From positions 67,077-131,076 of the forward strand of contig CAZYQW010000121.1 in NCBI GenBank assembly GCA_964649825.1: a DNA stretch of 64,000 bases, written 5' to 3'. The notes beneath the pieces are model-generated. The model saw only the letters and a program-made list of their open reading frames with translations, was not told where the DNA came from and searched no databases. Source of the stretch: CAZYQW01 sp964649825. GTDB lineage: Bacteria; Planctomycetota; B15-G4; JADJEK01. The translations under genes and the position numbers were made by a program. This document shows, in pieces, positions 25,929-34,173 of this stretch; positions within the stretch are counted from its first letter, which is position 1; each line of letters opens with the position of its first letter.

Positions 25929-28145
25929 TCAGGCTCCAGCCGTCACGTGGACGGCTTTCCCGTCGAGGACGAAGACGATCTCGCTTCCGAGCGCGAGGAG
26001 CGACGCGAGCTCGGGGTGGGCGTCGATCAAGTCGAAGTACGCCTCCGAGAACGCGGCGATGGTCGTCAGGGCCGGGCGCATCTCCGCGCGGAAGGCGAGG
26101 TCGACGTAGGTGTCTTCGATCCTGACGAGCGTCCGGCCGGCGACGTTGACTGGGGCGCGCGCGCCGCCGTCGTCGAACGATCTGGCTTCGGCGACGACGG
26201 CGTCGGAGAGGCCGCTCATCAGCTTCGACTTCTTCACGGCTTCGTGCCCCGTCGCTGCGGGGGAATCGGAACGTCCGTCCAGGTCGAGCGCCTCCAGACC
26301 GGCCCGCGCCGACTCCTCGGCGCGCCGGACCGACTCTCGCTCGTTCTTCGATTCGGGAGCCGGAGGCACGGCGCCGGCGATGCGCCCGAGGCGGGTGCCC
26401 TCCTCGAGCACGAGACCGGACGTGTACGGCGTCACGATGCCATGGGTGCGGCCGATCTCGATCACCTGGTCGATCAGCTCGCGGTTCGCTCCGTGGAGGC
26501 GGATCTGGTTCAAGAGGTAGCCGACCTTGCGGGCGGCCCAAAGCGGCGGGACGAAGTCGTGGTCGAGCTGCTCTTTGGGGAACTGGATGTCGGCCGCGAC
26601 CGTGGCTGGACCATCCGCGCCCTGCCCTCGAAGCACGAGGGCGTGAGGACCGTGGCCGCGGTAGCGTCCGGCGACCACGACGGACGAGCCGCGGTAGAGG
26701 TCGGGAAGCTTCGGGGGAAAGACGTCCCAGGTCTCGGCGCCCTCGAACGACAACGTCGGATTGGAGAGGAACGGGGAGCGCACCTTGTCGAAGAAGGCCG
26801 AGACGCGGACCTCGATGCTCTCGCCCTCCTCGACGTAATCCGACACGCCGTGATGATCCTCGGCGATGCGGTCGAGGAGGAAAGTGTTGACGTCGTAGCC
26901 GACCCCGAACGAGAAGATGCGAGCGCCGTGCGAGTCGGCGGAGTTCAAGCGGGCGAGGATCTTGTTCGAGTCGGTCTCATCGATCGTGGGGAGCCCGTCG
27001 GTCAGAAAGGCGACGAGGCGTACGCGGCGGTCGTCCTCCTTCGCTCCGAGGAGCGCGAGGGAGTCGGCGAGGGCGCCGGCGATGTTCGTGCCGCCCGACG
27101 GACGGAGCTGCTCGAGGTGTGCCTCGGCACCGCGGATCTCCTCCTTCGCGCCGTTCGTGAGGGTCGGCTTGTAGGTTCGGACGTCGGTGGCGAACGAAAC
27201 GAGGGCGAACCGATCCACCTCGTCGAGCGTGCGAAGGCCGAACTTCAGCGCTTCGGTCGCCTGGTTCCACTTTTCACCGGCCATCGACCCGGAGCGGTCG
27301 AGGACGAACACGACGTCGCGCGGGGCGCGCGGCTCGGCCGAGGTCGCGGGCGGCGGGGCGAGGACGAGGACGAACGTGCCATCGTTCGCCGGCAGGCGGT
27401 GGCACAGAAGGGAGACACCGAGCTCGTCGGTCTCGCGGCGTCCGTAGTAGAGGATGAAGTCGCCGCGCCGGGTCGGCTTCCCCTCGAACGTGACGCGCGC
27501 GTTCCGATCTCCCTCGCGCGCGACGTCGGCGGGGTGAGTCGGCGAGTAGATCGCCGAGAGCGGCAGGCTCGACTCGAGGCGCGCGTCGACGGTGAGCGCG
27601 GCGTTCGAGTCAGCCGTGAACCGGAGCGGTAGCTTCAGCTCGTAGAGGTCGCCCACCCGAGACACCGGCGTGGCGAAGCGAAGCTGGATCTTCACCTCGG
27701 CGTGCGGCTCGATCGGGAAGATCGACGCCCGCATCATGCCGCAGCCCAGGTACTCGAGCAGTGCCGGATCGCGGCTCCTGCGCACGATCTCCTGGTAGAT
27801 GCCGCGCGCTCGCGTCGCTTCGAGGACCTCGCCCTCGATCGGAGCGCCGTTCATCGTGAGCGCGAGACCGGTCGCCGTCGCCTCGCGCGGGATCGGGAAG
27901 ACATAGGTCCCCTCGGTCCGCCGGCCGGTGCGGTTCCGGAACACCTGCTCGATCGAGTAATGCGCGAACGTGTCCTTCACCGTCGCCTCGACGCGATGGG
28001 AGCGCAGTTCGAGCCGCGCCTCGTCCACGCCGAGCGTCACCGGCCGGTCGGCCGGACGATCGATGAACACGCCCTGGCCGGACGCAAGCGAATGGAGGAG
28101 AGTCGCGGCGAAGAGAGCGGAAAGCGAGGATCGGACGAGAGTCAT
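25929..28145 (-). CDS. Secreted VIT and von Willebrand factor A domain protein
   Basis: A 738-residue exported protein. The ATG at 28145 starts a clean signal peptide (MTLVRSSLSALFAATLLHSL). An earlier in-frame ATG at 28202 overlaps the birA stop and would read through a 13-base tandem repeat. A VIT domain comes first (LRSHRVEATVKDTFAHYSIE, FRNRTGRRTEGTYVFPIP). The VWA domain has an intact MIDAS start, VVFVLDRSGSMAGEKW, and later FLTDGLPTIDE. The C-terminal third is predicted partly helical (SKNERESVRRAEESARAGLE). VIT/VWA proteins resemble inter-alpha-trypsin inhibitor heavy chains and mediate metal-dependent protein contacts; no enzyme activity is expected. The function here is unknown. Confidence 0.92.
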   Translation of the reverse strand: MTLVRSSLSALFAATLLHSLASGQGVFIDRPADRPVTLGVDEARLELRSHRVEATVKDTFAHYSIEQVFRNRTGRRTEGTYVFPIPREATATGLALTMNGAPIEGEVLEATRARGIYQEIVRRSRDPALLEYLGCGMMRASIFPIEPHAEVKIQLRFATPVSRVGDLYELKLPLRFTADSNAALTVDARLESSLPLSAIYSPTHPADVAREGDRNARVTFEGKPTRRGDFILYYGRRETDELGVSLLCHRLPANDGTFVLVLAPPPATSAEPRAPRDVVFVLDRSGSMAGEKWNQATEALKFGLRTLDEVDRFALVSFATDVRTYKPTLTNGAKEEIRGAEAHLEQLRPSGGTNIAGALADSLALLGAKEDDRRVRLVAFLTDGLPTIDETDSNKILARLNSADSHGARIFSFGVGYDVNTFLLDRIAEDHHGVSDYVEEGESIEVRVSAFFDKVRSPFLSNPTLSFEGAETWDVFPPKLPDLYRGSSVVVAGRYRGHGPHALVLRGQGADGPATVAADIQFPKEQLDHDFVPPLWAARKVGYLLNQIRLHGANRELIDQVIEIGRTHGIVTPYTSGLVLEEGTRLGRIAGAVPPAPESKNERESVRRAEESARAGLEALDLDGRSDSPAATGHEAVKKSKLMSGLSDAVVAEARSFDDGGARAPVNVAGRTLVRIEDTYVDLAFRAEMRPALTTIAAFSEAYFDLIDAHPELASLLALGSEIVFVLDGKAVHVTAGA

Positions 28146-28154
28146 GGCTTCATC

Positions 28155-28193
28155 CAGATGTGTCGGGCAGATGTGTCGGGCAGATGGGTCGTG
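28155..28193. repeat. Three tandem copies of a 13-bp unit
   Basis: CAGATGTGTCGGG occurs exactly at 28155-28167 and 28168-28180, with a third diverged copy at 28181-28193. The array sits between the preferred start of the VIT/VWA gene and the birA stop. Confidence 0.85.
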
Positions 28194-28198
28194 CATCG

Positions 28199-29077
28199 TC
28201 ATCCGTCGGAGACAGGGTGGCAGTCTGGCGGTTCCCGAGTTTCCGCGTCGCGCACCAATTCGAGCTGCTCCGCGGGTCCGACGGCGATCGTCGCCCCGTC
28301 GCGGTCGAGGACGATCCGAAGGTCATCGTCGAGGTGGGAGAACCTTCCCGTTTGCTCTTCGTGCCCGCGGCGCAGGCGGACCCGACGCCCGGCGAGCCAG
28401 GAGGACTCGTTGAACCTCCGGGCGACGCCGGCGATTCCCTCGCGGTGCAGCTCGCCGATCGTCTCGGCAAGGGCGGTCAGGAGCGGGAAGACGAAGGCAG
28501 CCGGCGAGGCGACCGGCGCTCCGGCCTCCACCAGGCTGCTCGGGATCGCCTCCAGATCGAGGTTTGCGGGGAGGGGCCGGACGTTCACGCCGATGCCGAG
28601 GACGTGGCACGGAGGGCTCGTTGTTCGGGTCTCCGCTAGGATGCCAGCGATCTTGCGCCCGTCGCGGTCGACCACGTCGTTGGGCCACTTCAGGTAGGTC
28701 CGGGCGCCGGCCGCGGCGCCGGCTCTCACGATCGCGAGGCCGGCCGCGAGCGTCAGCACGGCGGGGCGGGCGAGCGGAGGGTTCGGCGCCAGGATGATCG
28801 AGATCGGGAGCATCGCGTCCTGGGCCGAGATCCACCGCCGGCCTCTCGTGCCTCGACCGCGGGTTTGCTCGCCCGCGACGAACGTGACGCCGTGGCTCCG
28901 TCTCGGACCATGCGCATCGAGCCACCGGATGGCGTCGTCGTTCGTGCTGGTCGTGGCTCGGACGGCGACGATCCGCCACCCGAGGATCTGGCCCGGGTGG
29001 TCGCCGTCGAGCGCCAGGAGGTCGTCGGCGAACGTCATGGGCGAGGGGCGATCATTCGTGAGGAGGAGAGCGCGCAT
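28199..29077 (-). CDS. birA: Biotin-[acetyl-CoA-carboxylase] ligase, catalytic type without HTH
   Basis: A 292-residue biotin protein ligase that attaches biotin to carboxylase carrier domains through biotinyl-AMP. Key motifs are TSTNDDAIRWL, the biotin/AMP loop GEQTRGRGTRGRRWIS, YLKWPNDVVDRDGRKIAGIL and GIGVNVRP. No DNA-binding domain is fused, so this is the non-regulatory class. An ATG at 29038 (MTFADDLL) is an alternative start; a -10-like TATGAT only five bases before the upstream ATG would favour it. The gene is divergent from the TPR gene with just 23 bases between the two start codons. Confidence 0.93.
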   Translation of the reverse strand: MRALLLTNDRPSPMTFADDLLALDGDHPGQILGWRIVAVRATTSTNDDAIRWLDAHGPRRSHGVTFVAGEQTRGRGTRGRRWISAQDAMLPISIILAPNPPLARPAVLTLAAGLAIVRAGAAAGARTYLKWPNDVVDRDGRKIAGILAETRTTSPPCHVLGIGVNVRPLPANLDLEAIPSSLVEAGAPVASPAAFVFPLLTALAETIGELHREGIAGVARRFNESSWLAGRRVRLRRGHEEQTGRFSHLDDDLRIVLDRDGATIAVGPAEQLELVRDAETREPPDCHPVSDG

Positions 29078-29081
29078 CCGC

Positions 29082-29088
29082 TATCATA
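29082..29088. promoter_or_regulatory. Overlapping divergent -10-like hexamers
   Basis: TATCAT (29082-29087, plus) and TATGAT (29088-29083, minus) each match TATAAT at five of six positions and overlap in the 23-base birA/TPR gap. No good -35 hexamer was found on either strand. Confidence 0.35.
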
Positions 29089-29100
29089 CGACCAGCCCAA

Positions 29101-30363
29101 ATGCCCAAGTCCGCTGCTCTCTTTCGCCCGCACTCGGAGGCCGGGCGCACCGCGCTCGTGCTCGGGATTCAGTATTGCATCTCGTTCGCCGCGGGCTGCT
29201 CCAAGCCGGCCGAAGTCGAGCCGGATCCGGCGTCGCAGATCGCGTCCGGACCCGACGAGATCGCGGTCTCACCGTACTACGCCCGCGTCGCGGCCGACGT
29301 CGAGCAGCTCTCTCGCATGGTCCGTCTGCACCCGACGAACGGGACCCTCCACATGCAGCTCGGGACGAAGCTGCTCGAGGGCGGGATGACGGCGGAGGGT
29401 GTACGCCACCTCCGTCACGCGCTGAAGCTGGATCCGAAGCTCGACGACGCGCGCGTGCGGCTGATCGACGATTCGATCGGGCGCCAAGAGGTCGACACGG
29501 CTGAGACGTGGCTTCGCGCGGGGCTCGAAGTGCACGAGACGGCGGCCCTCCGGACGGCGGAGGGTCATGTCTGGCTTGCGCGGGCGCCGGACGAGCCGAG
29601 CCGGGCTCGCGTCGCCTTCGAGCGGGCGCTCGCCCTCGATCCGCGCTCGATCGATGCTGCGTACGAGCTCGGGCGTCTGGCGCTCCTCGAGCACGACGCC
29701 GCGACGGCCGAGCCGCTCCTGGCCCGTGTGGTCGCGCTTCGCCCGAACCACCTGGGGGCTCACTTCAACCGCATGCGCGCATTGAAGATGCTCGGGCAGG
29801 AGGATCGTGCGGCCGAGGTCGCCGCGATCCACCGGCGACTCTCCCGCCTGGACGACCTGGGCCAACTCGACGCCTACGACTCCGCCGAGGCGTCGTGCGC
29901 GCTCGCCGACCTCTACGTCGCCGCAAGCGACGTGGAGTCGGCGCTGGCCGAACTCGAGGACGCGGTCCGTCGGTTCCCTAGCCACGTGGTGTCGCGCGTT
30001 CGCCTCGGCGACGTCCTCGCGCAGGCGGGCCGCCACGACGACGCTCGCGCCGCCTTCGAGCGCGCGCTCGGCGAGATTCCGGGGAACCCCGTCCTTCTGC
30101 GAGGCTTCGCGACCCATCTCGCCGCGTTCGCCCGCGACGGGGCGGATCGCAAGCGCGCGGTCCAGCTTGCCGAGCGGGCGGTGGCGATCACGAAACGAAA
30201 GGACATCGACTGCCTCGCCGCGCTCGCGGAGGCGCGCGCCGGCAACGGCGACTTCGCAGCCGCCCTTGCGGCCGTCGGCGAGGCCCTTCGATTGAGCCCC
30301 GGCGACGAGCAGCTCGAACAGAAGCGGATGAGGTTCGAGCGGCGCGCACGAGGAGACGGATGA
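29101..30363 (+). CDS. TPR lipoprotein
   Basis: A 420-residue protein. The N-terminus has a hydrophobic stretch ending in a lipobox-like SFAAGCSKP, so it is probably lipid-anchored after signal peptidase II cleavage. Tetratricopeptide repeats fill residues about 70-415 (for example ARVAFERALALDPRSIDAAY, AAFERALGEIPGNPVLLRG and AALAAVGEALRLSPGDEQLE). The stop codon overlaps the start of the FG-GAP/ASPIC gene by four bases. TPR and ASPIC/UnbV proteins are often encoded together in planctomycetes and acidobacteria; the pair probably forms a surface complex of unknown role. Confidence 0.9.
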   Translation: MPKSAALFRPHSEAGRTALVLGIQYCISFAAGCSKPAEVEPDPASQIASGPDEIAVSPYYARVAADVEQLSRMVRLHPTNGTLHMQLGTKLLEGGMTAEGVRHLRHALKLDPKLDDARVRLIDDSIGRQEVDTAETWLRAGLEVHETAALRTAEGHVWLARAPDEPSRARVAFERALALDPRSIDAAYELGRLALLEHDAATAEPLLARVVALRPNHLGAHFNRMRALKMLGQEDRAAEVAAIHRRLSRLDDLGQLDAYDSAEASCALADLYVAASDVESALAELEDAVRRFPSHVVSRVRLGDVLAQAGRHDDARAAFERALGEIPGNPVLLRGFATHLAAFARDGADRKRAVQLAERAVAITKRKDIDCLAALAEARAGNGDFAAALAAVGEALRLSPGDEQLEQKRMRFERRARGDG

Positions 30364-32099
30364 TGCTCCCGCGATGGCTCATCGGGCCGAGGGAACGGCA
30401 CCGGCCCGCTCCGGCCGTCTGGCTGGGCGTCGCCGTCATCGCCGCGCTGCCCGGCTGTCCGCGGGGCGCAGCCGAGAGGACGGGCGAGCCTCGCGCCGCC
30501 GCGACCCGATTCGAGTTTCACGACGTAACCTCGGCCGCTGGGATCGACTTCGTACACGACCACGGCGGTACCGGGCTGCGGCAGTTTCCGGAGACGATGG
30601 GCGGGGGCGCGGCCTGGTTCGACGCGGACGGTGACGCGGACCTCGACCTGTTCTTCGTCCAGAGCGGCCCGCTCCCCGATGCGGCCGCAGCCAACCCGGC
30701 GACGAACCGTCTCTACTTGAATCGAGGCGACGGAACGTTCGCCGACGGAACCGCGCAGTGCGCCGCGGCGCGTTCGACCGGCTACGGACAGGGAGTCACG
30801 GCCGGTGATGCCGACGGCGACGGCGACGTCGACTTGTTCGTGACGTGCTTCGGATCGAACGTCCTCCTCGCGAACCGCGGCGATGCGTCGTTCGACGACG
30901 TCACGAAGCGGGCCGGGCTCGAGGACGATCGGTGGAGCAGCTCGGCCGCGTTCTTCGACATGGACGGCGACGGCGATCTCGATCTCTACGTCGTGAACTA
31001 CCTCCAGTTCGATCTCGAGATGTACAAGTCGATGACGAAGGACGGTCGCGGCTTTCGCATGTACCCGCATCCGGATCGGTTCCGCTCGTCACCCGACGCG
31101 TTGTACCGCAACGAGGGTGACGGTCGCTTCATCGACGTGACGGCGGCGGCGGGGATCGCGGACATCGACGGCAAGGGGCTTGGCGTCGCTCCCGTCGACC
31201 TCGATCAGGACGGCGATACCGACCTGTACGTCGCGAACGACTCGACGCCGAACTTCGTGTTTCGGAATCGCGGCGACGGAACGTTCGAGGACGTGACGAC
31301 GTCGTCGAACGCGGGCTACAACGTCGACGGCCAAACCGAGGCGGGAATGGGGATCGCCGTCGGGGACGTCGACGGCGATCTACGGCCCGACCTGTTCGTG
31401 ACGAACCTCGACGGCGAGACGAACACGCTCTACTTCAATCGAAGCGAGCACGGTGAGCTCTACTTCGAGGACGTCACCCGCCAGCAAGGTCTCGCCCTCG
31501 ACAGCCTGATCTACGTCGGGTTCGGCACCGGCTTCTTCGACGCGGACCTCGACGGCGACCTCGACCTTCTCGTCGGGAACGGCCACATCCTCGATAACGT
31601 CGAGCGGGTCGATCCCGGGGCGGGTTCGCGCTACCGGCAACGGTGCCTCTTCTTCGAGAACCGCGGAGCCGGGTCGTTCCGCGAGCTCGCCGATGAGATC
31701 GCGGCGTCGTTGTCGGTGCCGCGCGTGGTGCGAGCCGCGGCGTTTGCCGACTACGACGACGACGGCGACGTCGATGTCGTGCTGGTCCAGAACAACGGTC
31801 CGGCCGTCTTGCTGCGGAACGACTGTGAACGCCGCGGGCATTACCTGCGGGTTCGGCCCCAGGACGGCTCCGGCCGCCCCGCTCTCGGCGTGCGGTGTCG
31901 CGTGACGGCGGGCGGCAAGACCTCGTTGTGGTTCTCCGCGGCCGCCTCGTCGTATCTCGCTTCGAACGACCCGCGCATCCTGGTCGGAACGACGGCGTCC
32001 GTCATCGAGCAACTCGAGATCGTCTGGCCGACCGGCGAACGCGTCCGGTTGACCGACGTCGCGGTCGACGGAGAGATCGTGGTGGCGCCGAACAAGTGA
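30360..32099 (+). CDS. FG-GAP repeat and ASPIC/UnbV domain lipoprotein
   Basis: A 579-residue exported protein with a lipobox-like AALPGC near residue 38. ATGATG gives two starts (30360 and 30363), preceded by AGGAGACGG; the first overlaps the TPR gene stop. Integrin-like FG-GAP calcium-binding blades are evident: WFDADGDADLDLFF, AGDADGDGDVDLFV, FFDMDGDGDLDLYV, DLDQDGDTDLYV, DVDGDLRPDLFV, FFDADLDGDLDLLV and YDDDGDVDVVLV. The C-terminal ASPIC/UnbV module is HYLRVRPQDGSGRPALGVRC through IEQLEIVWPTGERVRL. The fold is a beta-propeller stabilised by calcium, used in adhesion or matrix binding. The substrate is unknown. Confidence 0.95.
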   Translation: MMLPRWLIGPRERHRPAPAVWLGVAVIAALPGCPRGAAERTGEPRAAATRFEFHDVTSAAGIDFVHDHGGTGLRQFPETMGGGAAWFDADGDADLDLFFVQSGPLPDAAAANPATNRLYLNRGDGTFADGTAQCAAARSTGYGQGVTAGDADGDGDVDLFVTCFGSNVLLANRGDASFDDVTKRAGLEDDRWSSSAAFFDMDGDGDLDLYVVNYLQFDLEMYKSMTKDGRGFRMYPHPDRFRSSPDALYRNEGDGRFIDVTAAAGIADIDGKGLGVAPVDLDQDGDTDLYVANDSTPNFVFRNRGDGTFEDVTTSSNAGYNVDGQTEAGMGIAVGDVDGDLRPDLFVTNLDGETNTLYFNRSEHGELYFEDVTRQQGLALDSLIYVGFGTGFFDADLDGDLDLLVGNGHILDNVERVDPGAGSRYRQRCLFFENRGAGSFRELADEIAASLSVPRVVRAAAFADYDDDGDVDVVLVQNNGPAVLLRNDCERRGHYLRVRPQDGSGRPALGVRCRVTAGGKTSLWFSAAASSYLASNDPRILVGTTASVIEQLEIVWPTGERVRLTDVAVDGEIVVAPNK

Positions 32100-32117
32100 G
32101 AGCCGGCGCGCCTTCGA

Positions 32118-32927
32118 TCAGGACAGCAGCCTGAGGCGGACCTTCTCGAGCTGGACCTTCAGCTTCGACATCACGTTCGAGTGGATCTGGCAGACGCGCG
32201 ACTCGGTCAGGCTCAGGATCTCGCCGATCTCCCGCATCGTGAGCCCCTCGTAGTAATACATGATCACGATCAGCTTCTCCTTCTTGGAGAGCGTGCGCGT
32301 GATCGAGTGGAGCACGTCCTTCTGGCTCAGCGACTCGGCAGGATCGATGCTCGCCTTGTCCTCGATCACCTCGATCTTCTTGAGCGAGTCGTCGTCGTCG
32401 CGCTCGTCCCACTTCTCCGAGAGCGAGAAGATCGTGCGAGCGGAGGACGCGTCGCACATGTCGCCGTACTGGTCGAGGCTGACGCCGAGCTTCTTCGCCA
32501 TCTCGAACGCCGTCGGAGTGCGGCCGAGCTCGGCCTCCAGCGACTGCTCGGCCTTCGAGATCTGGTGCGCCTTCAGCCGGACGAGCCGTGGAACCCAGTC
32601 CTGGGAGCGAAGCTCATCGAGGATCGAACCACGAATGCGGGTGGTGCAGTAGGTCTTGAACTTGATGCCACGTTCGAGGTCGAAGCCGTCGATCGCGTCC
32701 ATCAGGCCGAACACGCCGGCGCTCTGCAGGTCCTCGAGCTCGATGCTCTTCGGGAGGCTCATCAAGAGCCGCTCCGAGATGTAGCGAACGAGTGGTAAAT
32801 ATCTTTCAATCAACAGGTTGCGAAGGTCGTCGGTGCGCGTTCGCTTGTAGTCGATCCAGACGTCGTCGATCTCGTTGGCGGGGTTCGATGAGCGGGTCGC
32901 GGTGGCGGACCGGAAGTCTCTGGACAT
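32118..32927 (-). CDS. FliA/WhiG-family (sigma-28 type) RNA polymerase sigma factor
   Basis: A 269-residue group 3 sigma factor with regions 2, 3 and 4. Region 2 reads LPLVRYISERLLMSLPKSIE then DLQSAGVFGLMDAIDGFD and RGIKFKTYCTTRIRGSILDE; WVPRLVRLKAHQI is the FliA/WhiG-like junction into region 3. Region 4 is LSKKEKLIVIMYYYEGLTMR, EIGEILSLTESRVCQIHSNV. In other bacteria this family drives flagellar and motility genes or development. No flagellar gene is in the window, so the regulon is not shown. The start ATG (32927) has GGAG seven bases upstream, and that GGAG can pair with CUCC adjacent to the ATG. A c-di-GMP-I riboswitch aptamer ends 54 bases before the start. The stop lies 18 bases from the convergent ASPIC gene. 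Confidence 0.95.
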   Translation of the reverse strand: MSRDFRSATATRSSNPANEIDDVWIDYKRTRTDDLRNLLIERYLPLVRYISERLLMSLPKSIELEDLQSAGVFGLMDAIDGFDLERGIKFKTYCTTRIRGSILDELRSQDWVPRLVRLKAHQISKAEQSLEAELGRTPTAFEMAKKLGVSLDQYGDMCDASSARTIFSLSEKWDERDDDDSLKKIEVIEDKASIDPAESLSQKDVLHSITRTLSKKEKLIVIMYYYEGLTMREIGEILSLTESRVCQIHSNVMSKLKVQLEKVRLRLLS

Positions 32928-32981
32928 GGAGCTTCTCCGATTCTCACGCCTTGTCGAGGACTATCGTTCCCCGAACTTGGC

Positions 32982-33081
32982 GGCAACTGGCTGCCATCCC
33001 ACCGGGTGCGGTACCCCCGGCGGATTAGGCCCTTAGCTTTGCGCCCCTCCCTTTCGAGAGGTTTGCCCTTAGGCGATCGCC
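32982..33081 (-). ncRNA. Cyclic di-GMP-I (GEMM-I) riboswitch
   Basis: Read on the minus strand, this 100-nt segment carries the whole GEMM-I consensus. P1 is GGCGAU (33081-33076) with GUUGCC (32987-32982). AGGGCAAACC follows, leading into a 6-bp P2, CCUCUC (33061-33056) with GGGAGG (33051-33046), capped by GAAA (33055-33052). Then comes GCGCAAAGC (33044-33036) and GGCCUAA (33031-33025). P3 contains CCUAAU opposite GAUGG (32998-32994), which closely resembles the 11-nt tetraloop receptor that docks GAAA, and an apical CCGGG/CCCGG stem. The guanine that distinguishes c-di-GMP from cGAMP sensing in characterised aptamers appears to be present, so c-di-GMP is the expected ligand. The downstream gene is a sigma-28-type sigma factor. 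On or off behaviour cannot be told from sequence; a translation-level platform is suggested by the SD-masking CUCC. Confidence 0.93.
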
Positions 33082-33418
33082 CTCGGCTGGCCGGCCGGAG
33101 GCGTCTCCGCGTTGGCCGAATTCTAGGCCGAGAGTCGACGTCAGTCAGCAAGAAAAACCAAAAAATCCAAGTGAGTCAATGTAGACAAGAACTCCGTGGA
33201 GAAGTTCGACGCGAGGGACTCCAGCTTGAGGAGGATTCGGACGAGTGGGTTGGCGGAACCCCGTCCTTCGTGCGAGCGGAGCGATGGAACCCGCACCGCG
33301 ACACGGGTTTCACGAGGCGCTCAGGCCTCCGGGACGGAGGCGGGCGCTGCCAAGAAAAAAGAAAGGCGGGGAGCGGAGCGGGGCGGGGCGGAAGGGGATC
33401 GGTGCAGGCGATGCTGCT
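33082..33418. other. Non-coding region upstream of the riboswitch, with polypurine/G-rich tract
   Basis: No convincing gene was found. On the minus strand a possible promoter for the riboswitch lies at 33179-33151 (TTGACT, 17 bases, then a weak TTTTCT). A perfect GCCTCCG/CGGAGGC hairpin is at 33325-33341. The segment 33351-33397 is purine-only to G-rich on the plus strand (four GGGG runs at 33368-33397) and thus C-rich and G-poor in the minus-strand transcript, just after the 33419-33922 gene. That composition would suit Rho-dependent termination. Confidence 0.5.
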
Positions 33419-33922
33419 TCAGCGGGTCGGACGAGTCCCGGCCGAGAAGTACGCGTTCGCGAACGACACGAACTGATCCTCGACGAACACCTGGAAGCGC
33501 TCGAGCGCGTCCGGTTCGTCCCGCACGACGTGGGTCGCGCTCTCGAGGTCCCGGTTGTGCGCGGTCTTGCGGCACTGGATGCGGATCTGGCCGTCTGCGT
33601 TCGGGTCGAGGAGGAACATCACGCGCGAGAACGATTTCACGAGCTGCGAGTTCTCATCGAGCATGAGATCGTCGCCGGTGACTTCGATCTTGTACTTCCC
33701 CTCGAAGAACGACTTCGACCGAGTGAACGAAGGGAGCTCGGCCAGGAACGACTCCGCCGACTCGTGGATCACCTTTTCGATGCGTTCGCGGCGATCGAAG
33801 CGAAGCTCGAGGAGCGCGATGCGGTCGATGTCGCCCGCCGAGTGCTGAGCCTGCTTCAGCTGGGACTCGCGGTCCTTCTCTTCGCGGATTTGCCGCAAGC
33901 GATCCTGAAAGTCGGTGACCAT
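33419..33922 (-). CDS. Small conserved-looking protein of unknown function
   Basis: A 167-residue soluble protein starting at the ATG at 33922 (MVTDFQDRLRQIREEKDRES), with GGAG seven bases before it. The N-terminal 60 residues are highly charged and probably coiled-coil. The remainder (FFEGKYKIEVTGDDLMLDEN, FSRVMFLLDPNADGQIRIQC) looks like a compact alpha/beta domain. There is no signal peptide or membrane segment. I do not recognise the family. It is upstream of the riboswitch-sigma factor unit on the same strand but separated by nearly 500 bases, so cotranscription is unlikely. Confidence 0.75.
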   Translation of the reverse strand: MVTDFQDRLRQIREEKDRESQLKQAQHSAGDIDRIALLELRFDRRERIEKVIHESAESFLAELPSFTRSKSFFEGKYKIEVTGDDLMLDENSQLVKSFSRVMFLLDPNADGQIRIQCRKTAHNRDLESATHVVRDEPDALERFQVFVEDQFVSFANAYFSAGTRPTR

Positions 33923-34173
33923 CGAGAGGCTCCACGTCCGTCGGGTGCCGGGATTACACTCGAGTCCTGATAGGTCCACGGTCAATATACCGCCACGAAA
34001 TTTTCGAAGCCGGGAAATTCTGGATTTGAGAGGGCGCGAGAAACGGCGTTCCGTGGCGGCCAGCGTGGTCGCGTGCCTTGTTCGACCTTCGCGGTTCTTC
34101 GCCGTGACGCATCGGTCTCGAGGCGAGCCAGAGCGGTCGGGACGCGAAAGAAGGGTCGGCTGTCCCCGCGAAG

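Noticed and set aside
33006..33476. 156-residue plus-strand open frame through the riboswitch
   Set aside because: No SD, no protein-like pattern, and it runs antisense to a structured RNA.
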